A stretch of 15,650 nt of DNA, taken from Opitutia bacterium UBA957. Its GTDB lineage: Bacteria > Verrucomicrobiota > Verrucomicrobiia > Opitutales > UBA953. The DNA lies in NCBI GenBank assembly GCA_002293065.1, contig DBCN01000002.1, positions 1-15,650 of the forward strand. The letters are read 5' to 3'. The notes under the pieces were generated by a model. The model was not told the origin of the DNA. It saw only the letters and a program-made list of their open reading frames with translations, and did no database searches. Positions 1-6,929 of the stretch are shown here, in pieces. The position numbers and the translations under genes are program-made. Every line of letters starts with the position of its first letter. The first letter of the stretch is position 1.

Positions 1-722
1 CCGTTGCATTCGAACGTGCTGCCAGGCCATCCCTCCATCGCGGCGATGCGCCCCGCGAGCAGCCGGGCGGGCGCGCCGAAATCGAGCGCGGCATCCTGCC
101 GGGTGAGTCGACGGGTGTAACTGGCGTGCGCTTCATCCTGCGGCACCGGCACGGAGGTGCCCGCCAAGATGGCGGGTAAGGCGCGGGTCGCCAGTTCCCC
201 CGCCAGGACTCCGAGGCGGGCGCGCAGCGCCGCCCGGCCTTCATGGGGGGCAATCGTCAACGTGGCCGAGGCATGCAAGGGGCCGGCATCGAGCTTACGC
301 ACCACCTGTTGCAACGACACCCCCGTCGCCGCCAAGCCGGCGGCCAAAGCGCCCTCGACGGGCGTCGCACCGCGCAAGGCCGGCAACAGGGAGCCGTGAA
401 AATTCACCAAACCCAACCGCGGGGCCTGCAGGAAATCATCCTTGAGGATCTGCCCATAAGCCATGACCACGCCGAGGGTGACATCCAAGGAACGCAAATG
501 GGCGGCATCTTCCGCCGAGAGCTTCTCGGGCTGCAGCAGCGTCAGACCTTCCTGCCGGGCCCAGGCCGCCACGGGATTCGGACGGACCTCCTGACCACGG
601 CCCGAGGGACGATCGGGCTGCGAATAAACGGCGACGACCTCGACCGCTGGGAGGGCTCGCGCGGCGACAAACGCCGCCAGCGCGATTTCATCCGAACCCA
701 GCAGGACGAGGCGGTGCCGCAT
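1..722 (-). CDS. fmt: Methionyl-tRNA formyltransferase, C-terminus cut by window edge
   Basis: Fmt transfers a formyl group from 10-formyl-tetrahydrofolate to the amino group of initiator Met-tRNA in the cytoplasm. I translated this frame by hand from the ATG at 722-720; it stays open to position 1, giving 240 residues of a family usually near 310. Visible motifs are SQPDRPSGRG (34-43), VNFHGSLLP (106-114) and KLDAGP (143-148). These hold the expected catalytic Asn107, His109 and Asp145. The missing part is most of the small C-terminal tRNA-binding domain. The start lies 3 bp after the der stop, so the two genes are very probably co-transcribed and perhaps translationally coupled. Oddities: the usual N-terminal GTPxFA motif reads GSDEIA, and the usual RWRGAAP after SLLP reads ALRGATP. 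Fmt is still by far the best fit. No usual def neighbour is visible here, but the downstream side lies outside the window. Confidence 0.92.
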   Translation of the reverse strand, partial: MRHRLVLLGSDEIALAAFVAARALPAVEVVAVYSQPDRPSGRGQEVRPNPVAAWARQEGLTLLQPEKLSAEDAAHLRSLDVTLGVVMAYGQILKDDFLQAPRLGLVNFHGSLLPALRGATPVEGALAAGLAATGVSLQQVVRKLDAGPLHASATLTIAPHEGRAALRARLGVLAGELATRALPAILAGTSVPVPQDEAHASYTRRLTRQDAALDFGAPARLLAGRIAAMEGWPGSTFECN

Positions 723-725
723 CGT

Positions 726-2396
726 TTATTTGCGGGCCTGACGGGCCGCGCGTCCCTTCAGGGAACGGGGCTTGTCCCAGCGCGTGAATGCTTTCTTGTT
801 CGAGGCCTTCGAGCCACCCTTGCCGATCTTGCCGGAGTTGCTCCCGCGGATCTTGCCCTTGGCCGCGGCCCCCGCCGACTTGGCCGGACGAGCCTTGGCG
901 CCCGGCGCCGGCTTGGCGATGTGCGCGGGGGCGGCGGAACCTTCGATGCTGGTGGCGCCACCTTCGTGACGCGTGCCCGGAGGGGCGAAGTACTTGCGGC
1001 CTTCCTGCTTGGGCTTACCGACCACGTCGATGAAGACGGGCACGCCCGAAAGTTCGAAACCTTCGTGGATGCCCTTCACCAAGAAACGCTGGTAAGCCTC
1101 TTCCAGGCGCTCTTCCGAATTGCAGAACATCCGGAAGCGGATCGGTCGGCGCGACACCTGCGTGACGTAGTAGCACTTGAAGCGGCGGCCCGAGACCATC
1201 CGCGGGGGACGCTTGACCATGAGGTCTTGGATGACGCGATTGATGCGGCCCGTCGGGATGGTGGCGCCGGCGCGGATGTACACGCCTTCGGCGGCGTCGA
1301 GCAGGTCGTCGGCCCGGAGGCCCGTCTTCGCGGAGACGAAGCAGATGGGCGGATCCGGCAGGAAGAAGAGCTCGCGGCGGATGGCCGCGCGGAACTTCGC
1401 GCGGAATTCTTCCTCGTCCTCGAAGCCGCTGATGGCATCGGCCCGGAAAGCTTCCTTCGCCAAATCCCACTTGTTGACCACGACGACGAGACCGCAACCG
1501 ATCAGGGCGAGCTCGCCGGCGAGCTGCTTATCGATGCGCGTCACGCCCTGCTGGGCATCCAGCACGAGGAAGACCACGTCGGTGTCGGCGAGGATCTCGT
1601 TGGCGCGGATCTGGGAAAAGAAGTCGAGCGTGTCGCGCTTGTTCGCGGTGCGGCGACCCGCCGTGTCCACGAGGACGAATTCCGTCTTGGAGCCATCGGA
1701 CTTGGCGCGGGCCAAGCGCGAGCGCACCGGATCGCGGGTGGTGCCGGCGATTTCGCTGACGATGAGGCGGGAGCCGCCGAGGAGGCGATTGCCCAAGGAA
1801 CTCTTGCCGACGTTGGGACGACCGGCGAGCGCGAGGCGGATCGGGTGCGGCGTGGAAGTGACGGGCTCGACCGGAGCAGGCCCGAGCTTCTGGAGGATCA
1901 GCGCGCACAGTTCCGCCATGCCGCGGCCGTGTTCGGCCGAGACGAGGAACGGATCGCCGAAGCCCAAGGCGTAGAACTCGCCCACCTGGCGGTCGCGCTC
2001 CTCGGTGTCGGCCTTGTTGGCGACCACGACGACGTTCTTGCCGGCCTGGCGAAGCTTCGCGGCCACTTCCATGTCGAGCGGCGCGCAGCCTTCGGAGGCA
2101 TCCACGATCAGCAGCACGAGGCTGGCGGCGGCGAGGGCGAAATCGACCTGCTCTTCGACGGCCGCGGCGACGACCTTCGGCGTCAATTCGGCCTTATAGA
2201 GACCGATGCCGCCGGTATCCATCAAGGTGTAACGCCCTTCCGAGACATCCGCCGTGATCAAATCGCGGGTCACCCCGGGCTGGTCGTGCACGATCGAGAT
2301 GCGCCGACCGACGATGCGGTTGAAAAGCCGGCTCTTGCCGACGTTGGGACGGCCCACGATGGCTACTGCCCGGGAAAGTGCTGTGTTCCGTTCCAT
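726..2396 (-). CDS. der: Ribosome-assembly GTPase Der (EngA)
   Basis: Der is an essential double GTPase that helps mature the 50S ribosomal subunit. Both G domains are complete. Domain 1 has GRPNVGKS (15-22), QPGVTRD (39-45), DTGG (60-63), NKAD (127-130) and SAE (153-155). Domain 2 has GRPNVGKS (192-199), AGTTRD (217-222), DTAG (244-247), NKWD (308-311) and SAK (355-357). A KH-like domain follows at about 375-462. The protein has 556 residues against about 490 in E. coli. The excess is a C-terminal tail from about 470 to 556 that is rich in Lys, Arg, Ala, Gly and Ser and looks disordered. The ATG at 2396-2394 starts just before the first G domain. A GGGAGGT purine tract lies 17 nt upstream, further than ideal. 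It sits between the aminotransferase gene (47 bp upstream) and fmt (3 bp downstream) on the same strand. Confidence 0.97.
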   Translation of the reverse strand: MERNTALSRAVAIVGRPNVGKSRLFNRIVGRRISIVHDQPGVTRDLITADVSEGRYTLMDTGGIGLYKAELTPKVVAAAVEEQVDFALAAASLVLLIVDASEGCAPLDMEVAAKLRQAGKNVVVVANKADTEERDRQVGEFYALGFGDPFLVSAEHGRGMAELCALILQKLGPAPVEPVTSTPHPIRLALAGRPNVGKSSLGNRLLGGSRLIVSEIAGTTRDPVRSRLARAKSDGSKTEFVLVDTAGRRTANKRDTLDFFSQIRANEILADTDVVFLVLDAQQGVTRIDKQLAGELALIGCGLVVVVNKWDLAKEAFRADAISGFEDEEEFRAKFRAAIRRELFFLPDPPICFVSAKTGLRADDLLDAAEGVYIRAGATIPTGRINRVIQDLMVKRPPRMVSGRRFKCYYVTQVSRRPIRFRMFCNSEERLEEAYQRFLVKGIHEGFELSGVPVFIDVVGKPKQEGRKYFAPPGTRHEGGATSIEGSAAPAHIAKPAPGAKARPAKSAGAAAKGKIRGSNSGKIGKGGSKASNKKAFTRWDKPRSLKGRAARQARK

Positions 2397-2443
2397 GAAC
2401 GAGGACAGTCACGACCTCCCGCCCCGCAGGCAAGCAAGGATGC

Positions 2444-3622
2444 TTACTTCCGGGCCGGCAAAGTGTCCAAGAAGCGGGCAATCCGCTCGCCGGCCTCGTG
2501 AATGCGCTCGTAGCTGGTCGAGAAAGAGGCGCGGCAGAAGCCCGCACCGGCGGCGCCGAAGGCCGTCCCCGGCACCATCGCCACCTTTTGGGCGGCCAAG
2601 AGCTGGGAAGCGAAGGTCATGGAATCCAACCCCGTGCCGGTGATGTTGGGGAAGGCGTAGAAGGCGCCGCGCGGCAGGTGGCAAGGCAAGCCCAGTTCGT
2701 TGAAACGGCGGACGATGAAGTCGCGGCGTTCCCGGTACTTGTCGCGCATGTGGAGCATCGACTCGCGGCCGTTCTTGAGGGCCTCGACGGCGGCTTCCTG
2801 GCTGATGATGGAAGCGCACATGATGCCGTACTGGTGGATCTTCAGCATGCCGTCGATGACGCCGGCCGGACCGCAGGCGTAACCGATGCGGAAGCCGGTC
2901 ATCGCGAAAGCCTTGGAGAAACCGTGCAGGAAGACCGTGCGTTCGCGCATGCCCGGCAGGGACGCGATGGACACGTGGTCGCCGTCGAAGGTCAGTTCGG
3001 AATAGATTTCATCCGACGCCACGAGCAGGTCCTTCTCGATCGCGAACTTGGCGATCTCCTCGAGCTTCGCGCGGTTGGCGGTGCCGCCGGTCGGGTTCGT
3101 CGGGAAGTTCAGGACGAGCACCTTGCAGCCCGGCTGCCAAGCGGCGCGGAGGGCCGCGGGGTCGAGCGCGAACTGATCGCTCGAGACCGTGCGGATGGGC
3201 ACGGGGGTCGCGTGGCAAAGCGTCACGCTCGGCGCGTAGGATACGTAGCAGGGCTCGTGGTAGAGGACCTTGTCGCCCGGATTGAGCGTGGCGCGGAGCA
3301 ACGCGTCGAGGGCTTCGGACACGCCGACCGTGACGAGGATTTCGTCTTCCGGATTGTACTCGGGGCCGTAATTGCGGGCGACGTAGCGGGAGATCTCCTC
3401 GCGGAGGGCCAACGTGCCGCGGTTGTCGGTGTAGGACGTCCGGCCCTTCTCCAACGCGGCCATGGCGGCCTCGCGGATGTGGAACGGGGTGACGAAGTCG
3501 GGCTCGCCGATGCCGAGCGAGACCGCATCCTTCATCTTCGACACGATGGCGAAGAAATCGCGGATGCCGGATTTGGGCAGCGTAGCGACGTGCTGCGCGA
3601 CGAAGCGGGCGGAGTCATCCAT
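2444..3622 (-). CDS. PatA-like class I PLP-dependent aminotransferase
   Basis: This is a fold-type I, PLP-dependent aminotransferase of 392 residues, a normal family length. The PLP lysine is K237 in GFSKAFAMTGFRIGY. Other expected residues are the N176 motif NFPTNPTGG, D204 and Y207 in SDEIYSEL, and a C-terminal substrate-carboxylate Arg at 364. From memory of the family, the stretches SGIRDF, GEPDFVTP, TSYTDNRG and LKIHQY...CASIISQEAA resemble Bacillus PatA, the N-acetyl-LL-diaminopimelate aminotransferase. Specificity cannot be read with confidence. It lies 11 bp after an AsnC-type regulator, with DAHP synthase two genes upstream, so an aromatic or prephenate amino-donor role is an alternative to lysine synthesis. 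It was chosen to start at the ATG at 3622-3620, since the N-terminus aligns with family members. No clear Shine-Dalgarno is seen. Confidence 0.9.
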   Translation of the reverse strand: MDDSARFVAQHVATLPKSGIRDFFAIVSKMKDAVSLGIGEPDFVTPFHIREAAMAALEKGRTSYTDNRGTLALREEISRYVARNYGPEYNPEDEILVTVGVSEALDALLRATLNPGDKVLYHEPCYVSYAPSVTLCHATPVPIRTVSSDQFALDPAALRAAWQPGCKVLVLNFPTNPTGGTANRAKLEEIAKFAIEKDLLVASDEIYSELTFDGDHVSIASLPGMRERTVFLHGFSKAFAMTGFRIGYACGPAGVIDGMLKIHQYGIMCASIISQEAAVEALKNGRESMLHMRDKYRERRDFIVRRFNELGLPCHLPRGAFYAFPNITGTGLDSMTFASQLLAAQKVAMVPGTAFGAAGAGFCRASFSTSYERIHEAGERIARFLDTLPARK

Positions 3623-3633
3623 GGGTCCGGGGC

Positions 3634-4116
3634 TCAGGGGCTGACGGAAGGCTGGTCGCGGCGCGTGCCTTCGTCGGTGATCACGAAGCCGTCCTTCTTG
3701 TAGGCGCGGAGGAAGAAATGCGTCGAGGTGCCCTGCACGCCTTCGATGCGGGCGAGGCGCTCATGCACGAAGCCGGCCACCTTGTAGAGGTTGTCGGCCG
3801 TGACGACGACGAGGAGGTCGTAGCCGCCCGACATCAGGTAGCAGCTCTCGACCTGCTCGAATTGGCTGATGCGTTCGGCGATGCCGTCGAAACCGCCCGT
3901 GCCTTCGGTGCGGATCTTGATCTCGATGACGGCGCGCACGCGGCGTTCGGCTTCGTAGCTCGGGTTGAGCACGGCGCGCATGCCGAGCAAAATACCTTGG
4001 GCGCGCAAGCCGGCGAGTTCGCGGTCCACGGCCTCGGCACCCAAGTTCAGGATCTTGCCGATTTGGGCGGTGTCGAGGGGCTCGCCCTCGAGGAGCAGCT
4101 TCAGTACGTTGTTCAT
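3634..4116 (-). CDS. Lrp/AsnC-family transcriptional regulator
   Basis: This 160-residue protein has the Lrp/AsnC layout. A short N-terminal helix-turn-helix lies at about 15-42 (LDTAQIGKIL, then VDRELAGLRAQGIL). A RAM-type ligand-binding domain follows at about 58-138, with the characteristic GGYDLLVVV motif at 98-105. Such proteins bind DNA as dimers or octamers and sense amino acids. The N-terminus is slightly shorter than E. coli Lrp. I chose the ATG at 4116-4114 because translation upstream of it lies in the DAHP-synthase coding region and has no family similarity. It sits 13 bp after aroG and 11 bp before the aminotransferase, so it may respond to the product or substrate of those enzymes. 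The effector is unknown. The C-terminal 20 residues are charged and probably flexible. Confidence 0.88.
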   Translation of the reverse strand: MNNVLKLLLEGEPLDTAQIGKILNLGAEAVDRELAGLRAQGILLGMRAVLNPSYEAERRVRAVIEIKIRTEGTGGFDGIAERISQFEQVESCYLMSGGYDLLVVVTADNLYKVAGFVHERLARIEGVQGTSTHFFLRAYKKDGFVITDEGTRRDQPSVSP

Positions 4117-4129
4117 GGTGGTGCGGTAA

Positions 4130-5200
4130 TTAGGCCTTGGGCAAGGCGCGGCGGGCGCGGACGGCGGCGGCGAGTTGGTCGAGCACCGGACGGGTCTCCT
4201 CGAAGGAGATGCAGGCATCCGTGATGCTGCAGCCATAGGTGGAACCTTCGCGGCCCTTCCACTCCTGGCGGCCTTCGACGAGATGGCTTTCGATCATCAC
4301 GCCGCCGAGGATGCGGGAACCCCGGGCGACCTGGGCGGCGAGCTCGGCGGCGACGAGCGGCTGGCGGCGATGGTCCTTGGAGCTGTTGCCGTGCGAGCAA
4401 TCCACGATGAGGCGGGTGGTGATCCCGGCCTTCTGCAGACGCGTTTCGGCTTCGGCGACGAATTCGGCGCCGTAGTTCGGGCCCGTGCGCGAGCCGCCGC
4501 GCAGGATGACGTGGGCGTCGGGATTGCCCGAGGTTTCGAAGATGGAGACCACGCCGTCCTTGGTGACGGAGGGGAACCAGTGCGAGGAACGCGCCGACAG
4601 GCAGGCGTCGACCGCGACTTGGACGGAACCGTCGGTGCCGTTCTTGAAGCCAACGGGCATCGAAAGGCCCGAGGCGAGTTCGCGGTGGATCTGGCTTTCC
4701 GTGGTGCGCGCCCCGATGGCGCCATAGGCAACCAGGTCGGCGAGGTACTGGGGCGTGATCGGATCGAGGAACTCGCTCGCGGACGGCAAACCGAGGTCGG
4801 CGATGTCAGCCAACAGGCGACGACCGAGCCGCAGGCCATCGTTGATGCGGAAGGATCCATCGATCTGCGGGTCGTTGATGAGCCCCTTCCAGCCGACGGT
4901 CGTCCGCGGCTTCTCGAAGTACACGCGCATCACGATGAGCAGGTCTTCGGTGTGCTTGCGGGCTTCGTTGAGCAACAAATGGGCGTACTCCATGGCCGCC
5001 TTCGGGTCATGGACGGAGCAAGGCCCGACGACGACGAGCAGGCGGTCATCCTTGCCGGCGAGGATGGCGGCGGCGTCCTTACGGGCGGTCGTCACGACCT
5101 CGGTGGCGCGCTCCGAGGGGCGCAGTTCCGAGAGCAAGAGCGCCGGCGGCAGCAAGGGGAGCCGGCTGCGAATGCGTAAGTCGTCCGTATTGTGGTACAT
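4130..5200 (-). CDS. aroG: 3-deoxy-7-phosphoheptulonate (DAHP) synthase, type I-alpha
   Basis: This enzyme condenses phosphoenolpyruvate and erythrose-4-phosphate to DAHP, the first step of the shikimate pathway, and normally needs a divalent metal. The 356-residue product is close to E. coli AroG (350) throughout. Recognisable blocks are DDLRIRSR, DDRLLVVVGPCSVHDP, RVYFEKPRTTVGWKGL, GARTTESQIHRELASGL, PVGFKNGTDGS and GVMIESHLVEG, plus a metal-ligand Cys in GPCS. The frame is open to a TTG at 5236, but I chose the ATG at 5200-5198 because MYHNTDDLRI matches the AroG N-terminus, and an AGGAAA purine stretch lies 12 nt upstream. It is the first gene of the minus-strand cluster. Isozyme type (Phe-, Tyr- or Trp-sensitive) cannot be assigned, so the aroG symbol is by resemblance only. 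Confidence 0.95.
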   Translation of the reverse strand: MYHNTDDLRIRSRLPLLPPALLLSELRPSERATEVVTTARKDAAAILAGKDDRLLVVVGPCSVHDPKAAMEYAHLLLNEARKHTEDLLIVMRVYFEKPRTTVGWKGLINDPQIDGSFRINDGLRLGRRLLADIADLGLPSASEFLDPITPQYLADLVAYGAIGARTTESQIHRELASGLSMPVGFKNGTDGSVQVAVDACLSARSSHWFPSVTKDGVVSIFETSGNPDAHVILRGGSRTGPNYGAEFVAEAETRLQKAGITTRLIVDCSHGNSSKDHRRQPLVAAELAAQVARGSRILGGVMIESHLVEGRQEWKGREGSTYGCSITDACISFEETRPVLDQLAAAVRARRALPKA

Positions 5201-5209
5201 CGGGAAGGG

Positions 5210-5228
5210 CTTTTCCTGTTGGGAAAAG
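5210..5228 (-). promoter_or_regulatory. Hairpin overlapping the ribosome-binding sequence of the DAHP synthase gene
   Basis: Read on the minus strand, a perfect 7-bp stem CTTTTCC...GGAAAAG closes a 5-nt loop (CAACA). The right arm contains the AGGAAA purine run that is the best Shine-Dalgarno candidate for the ATG at 5200. Folding in the mRNA would hide it. The geometry is seen directly; a regulatory role is inference. Confidence 0.4.
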
Positions 5229-5252
5229 GGCGTCAAATGAAGGGCAGACGCT

Positions 5253-5292
5253 GGCCCGTGTCAATGACTCGTCCCGTATTGACTGACGGGCC
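5253..5292. promoter_or_regulatory. Divergent promoter region with a 13-bp imperfect palindrome
   Basis: The left arm GGCCCGTGTCAAT (5253-5265) is the reverse complement of ATTGAC + ACGGGCC (5278-5283 and 5286-5292), with only an extra TG at 5284-5285. The centre is 12 nt. The inner arms carry back-to-back -35-like boxes: TTGACA on the minus strand (5264-5259, toward aroG) and TTGACT on the plus strand (5279-5284, toward the Fur-like gene). The -10 boxes are not convincing. A TATCAA at 5299-5304 is only 14 bp from the plus -35. Read as RNA it would form a long stem, but no T-run follows, so a terminator is unlikely. It could be an operator for the adjacent Fur-like protein. Confidence 0.5.
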
Positions 5293-5321
5293 TTGGCGTA
5301 TCAAAAGTGTCTCAACTCGCC

Positions 5322-5795
5322 ATGCCCAAGGCCACCGCACCAGATTCCCCCGAGCAATCGGACGCCTTCCGGGCCTACATCGCCGAACAAGGCCTGCGGG
5401 CCACGCGCCAGCGGATGGCCGTCTTCGAGGCGGCCCGGAGCATCCCGGGGCATTACACCGCCGAAGACCTGCTCAAGAAGTCCCGTTCGCTCGACCGCAC
5501 CGTCTCGCGGGCGACCATCTACCGGGCGCTCCCCTTGCTCATCGGCGGGCACATCATCCGCGAGATCGATGTCGGCCGCGACCATAAGTATTACTTGGCC
5601 GAAGTCGGGGCTTCCACCTTCCGCGCCCAACTCGTCTGCGAAAGCTGCGATGCCATCGTCGAGGTGGACGCGCCGTTCATGGAGTGGTACGGCAAGGCCG
5701 TCGCCGCCAAGCACGGCATGAAACCGATCTCGCAGAAACTCCAAGTCACCGCCCTTTGCGAACGTTGCCAAAAACGTAAAGCCCTCCGTCCATGA
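5322..5795 (+). CDS. Fur-family transcriptional regulator with an atypical metal-sensing motif
   Basis: Fur proteins are dimeric metal-responsive repressors. This 157-residue protein has the family winged helix: LRATRQRMAVFEAA, GHYTAEDLL, then the recognition helix VSRATIYRALPLL at about 61-73. It also has a dimerisation domain with two CxxC pairs, CESC (106-109) and CERC (146-149), which form the structural zinc site of many Fur proteins. The odd point is the region before the first CxxC. E. coli Fur has HHHDHLIC there, whereas this protein has TFRAQLVC, so the sensing histidines and Asp are absent. An upstream H44 and E94/E121 align with other metal ligands. The start may be the ATG at 5322 or an in-frame GTG at 5307; I prefer the ATG because the proposed promoter leaves almost no leader for the GTG. 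Its stop overlaps the nadA start by 4 bp (ATGA). Confidence 0.88.
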   Translation: MPKATAPDSPEQSDAFRAYIAEQGLRATRQRMAVFEAARSIPGHYTAEDLLKKSRSLDRTVSRATIYRALPLLIGGHIIREIDVGRDHKYYLAEVGASTFRAQLVCESCDAIVEVDAPFMEWYGKAVAAKHGMKPISQKLQVTALCERCQKRKALRP

Positions 5796-6769
5796 TTCCT
5801 TACCCGACCGCCACGGTCTTCCCTCCCCTGCCCGCCGGCGGCCTCCCGCTGAGCGACCTGCAACGCGAAGTCCTCGCCCTCAAGCAGGAGAAGGATGCCA
5901 TCATCCTCGCCCACAACTACCAGTGCGAGGACATCCAAGGCATCGCCGACTTCGTGGGTGATTCGCTCGGCCTCGCCTACAAGGCCGCCGAGGCCAAGAA
6001 CTCCACCATCGTCTTCTGCGGCGTCCACTTCATGGCCGAAACGGCCAAGATCGTGAACCCGAGCCGCCGCGTGTTGCTCCCCGACCTCGAAGCCGGCTGC
6101 TCCCTGGCGGACTCCTGCCCCGCGGAAAAACTCGCCGCGCTCAAGGCGGCGCAGCCCGACCTTTACGTCGTCGCATACATCAATTGCAGCGCCGCGGTGA
6201 AAGCCCTCTGCGACGTCATCGTGACCAGCGGCAACGCCTCCAAGATCGTCAACAAGGTCCCCGCCGATCGCCCGATCCTTTTCGTCCCCGACCAGAATCT
6301 CGGCCAGTGGGTCGCGAAGAAGACCGGCCGCTCCATGCAGCTCTGGCCAGGCAACTGCTACGCCCACGTGCAGTTCACGCCCGGAGCGTTGCTGCGTGCC
6401 AAAGCCGCCCACCCGGGTGCCCCGGTGGTCGCCCACCCCGAGTGCACCGAAGCCGTCCGCGACCTCGCCGACATGGTCTGCTCCACCGAACTCATGGTCG
6501 AGTGGAGCCGCCAACAAAAGGCGGATACCCTCATCGTCACGACCGAGTCCGGCATGATCCATCGCCTCCGCCGCGAGGTGCCGAACAAGACCTTTGTCGC
6601 GGCCCCGACCGACCGTTGCGCCTGCAACGAATGCCGTTTCATGAAGATGAACACCCTCCAGAAGGTGCGGGACTGCCTAAAAAACGGCACGCCTGAAATC
6701 ACCCTGCCGGAGGCCGTTCGCGTCGCGGCCGAGGTCCCGCTCCGCCGCATGCTGGAGTGGAGCCGATAG
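5792..6769 (+). CDS. nadA: Quinolinate synthase A
   Basis: NadA condenses iminoaspartate with dihydroxyacetone phosphate to quinolinate in de novo NAD synthesis, using an oxygen-sensitive [4Fe-4S] cluster. The 325-residue protein is full length. Typical blocks are ILAHNYQCEDIQ, FVGDSLGLAYKA, FCGVHFMAETAKI, LLPDLEAGCSLADSCP, PDQNLGQWV, and NECRFMKMNTLQ. The three expected cluster cysteines are C103 (AGCSLA), C189 (PGNCYAHVQF) and C281 (NECRFM). The ATG at 5792 overlaps the Fur-like stop, so the two genes are almost certainly one transcript with translational coupling. The usual partners nadB and nadC are not in the window. Coupling to a metalloregulator would fit an iron-sulfur enzyme, but that link is inference. 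A 160-bp AT-rich gap follows it. Confidence 0.97.
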   Translation: MIPYPTATVFPPLPAGGLPLSDLQREVLALKQEKDAIILAHNYQCEDIQGIADFVGDSLGLAYKAAEAKNSTIVFCGVHFMAETAKIVNPSRRVLLPDLEAGCSLADSCPAEKLAALKAAQPDLYVVAYINCSAAVKALCDVIVTSGNASKIVNKVPADRPILFVPDQNLGQWVAKKTGRSMQLWPGNCYAHVQFTPGALLRAKAAHPGAPVVAHPECTEAVRDLADMVCSTELMVEWSRQQKADTLIVTTESGMIHRLRREVPNKTFVAAPTDRCACNECRFMKMNTLQKVRDCLKNGTPEITLPEAVRVAAEVPLRRMLEWSR

Positions 6770-6929
6770 CAGTGTTTAAGGGGTTTATCCATGTTTTTAA
6801 TAAGGTAAATAATTAGTCAAAAGCGGGTAGTCGGATTTGACATCCCAAAATTATAATAAACTTTGAGGAGGTGGGCGGGTTCCACGTGCGGCGACCATCG
6901 CCGTCAAAACCGCTCATTCCACCTTCCCA
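6770..6929 (+). promoter_or_regulatory. AT-rich promoter and structured leader before the small HTH gene
   Basis: This gap contrasts with its GC-rich surroundings; 6775-6865 is visibly AT-rich. It holds a perfect TATAAT (6852-6857) and a TTGACA (6837-6842), but only 9 bp apart, so they cannot be one sigma-70 promoter. TATAAT with a poor -35 is the better guess. A strong anti-SD match GAGGAGGTG lies at 6865-6873, 56 nt before the ATG at 6930. A perfect 6-bp stem with a 3-nt loop (CGGCGA CCA TCGCCG) lies at 6889-6903. No clear terminator for nadA is seen. Confidence 0.5.

Noticed and set aside
243..2501. Open frame of 752 codons on the plus strand opposite der and fmt
   Set aside because: It is the mirror of real coding sequence in GC-rich DNA. 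Its protein is dominated by Arg, Gly, His, Asp and Glu with no domain, while the minus strand encodes clear Der and Fmt motifs.
2498..3703. Open frame of 401 codons on the plus strand opposite the aminotransferase
   Set aside because: No recognisable domain, and the opposite strand has a complete PLP aminotransferase.
5201..5236. TTG at 5236 as the start of DAHP synthase
   Set aside because: The extra 12 residues do not match the family N-terminus, and the ATG at 5200 gives the AroG-like start with a purine tract upstream.
5253..5292. The large palindrome as an intrinsic terminator
   Set aside because: No T-run follows on either strand, and it sits between divergent genes where a terminator is not needed.
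6837..6857. TTGACA and TATAAT as one sigma-70 promoter
   Set aside because: The spacer is only 9 bp against the required 16-18, so they cannot work as a pair, although each box may belong to another arrangement.
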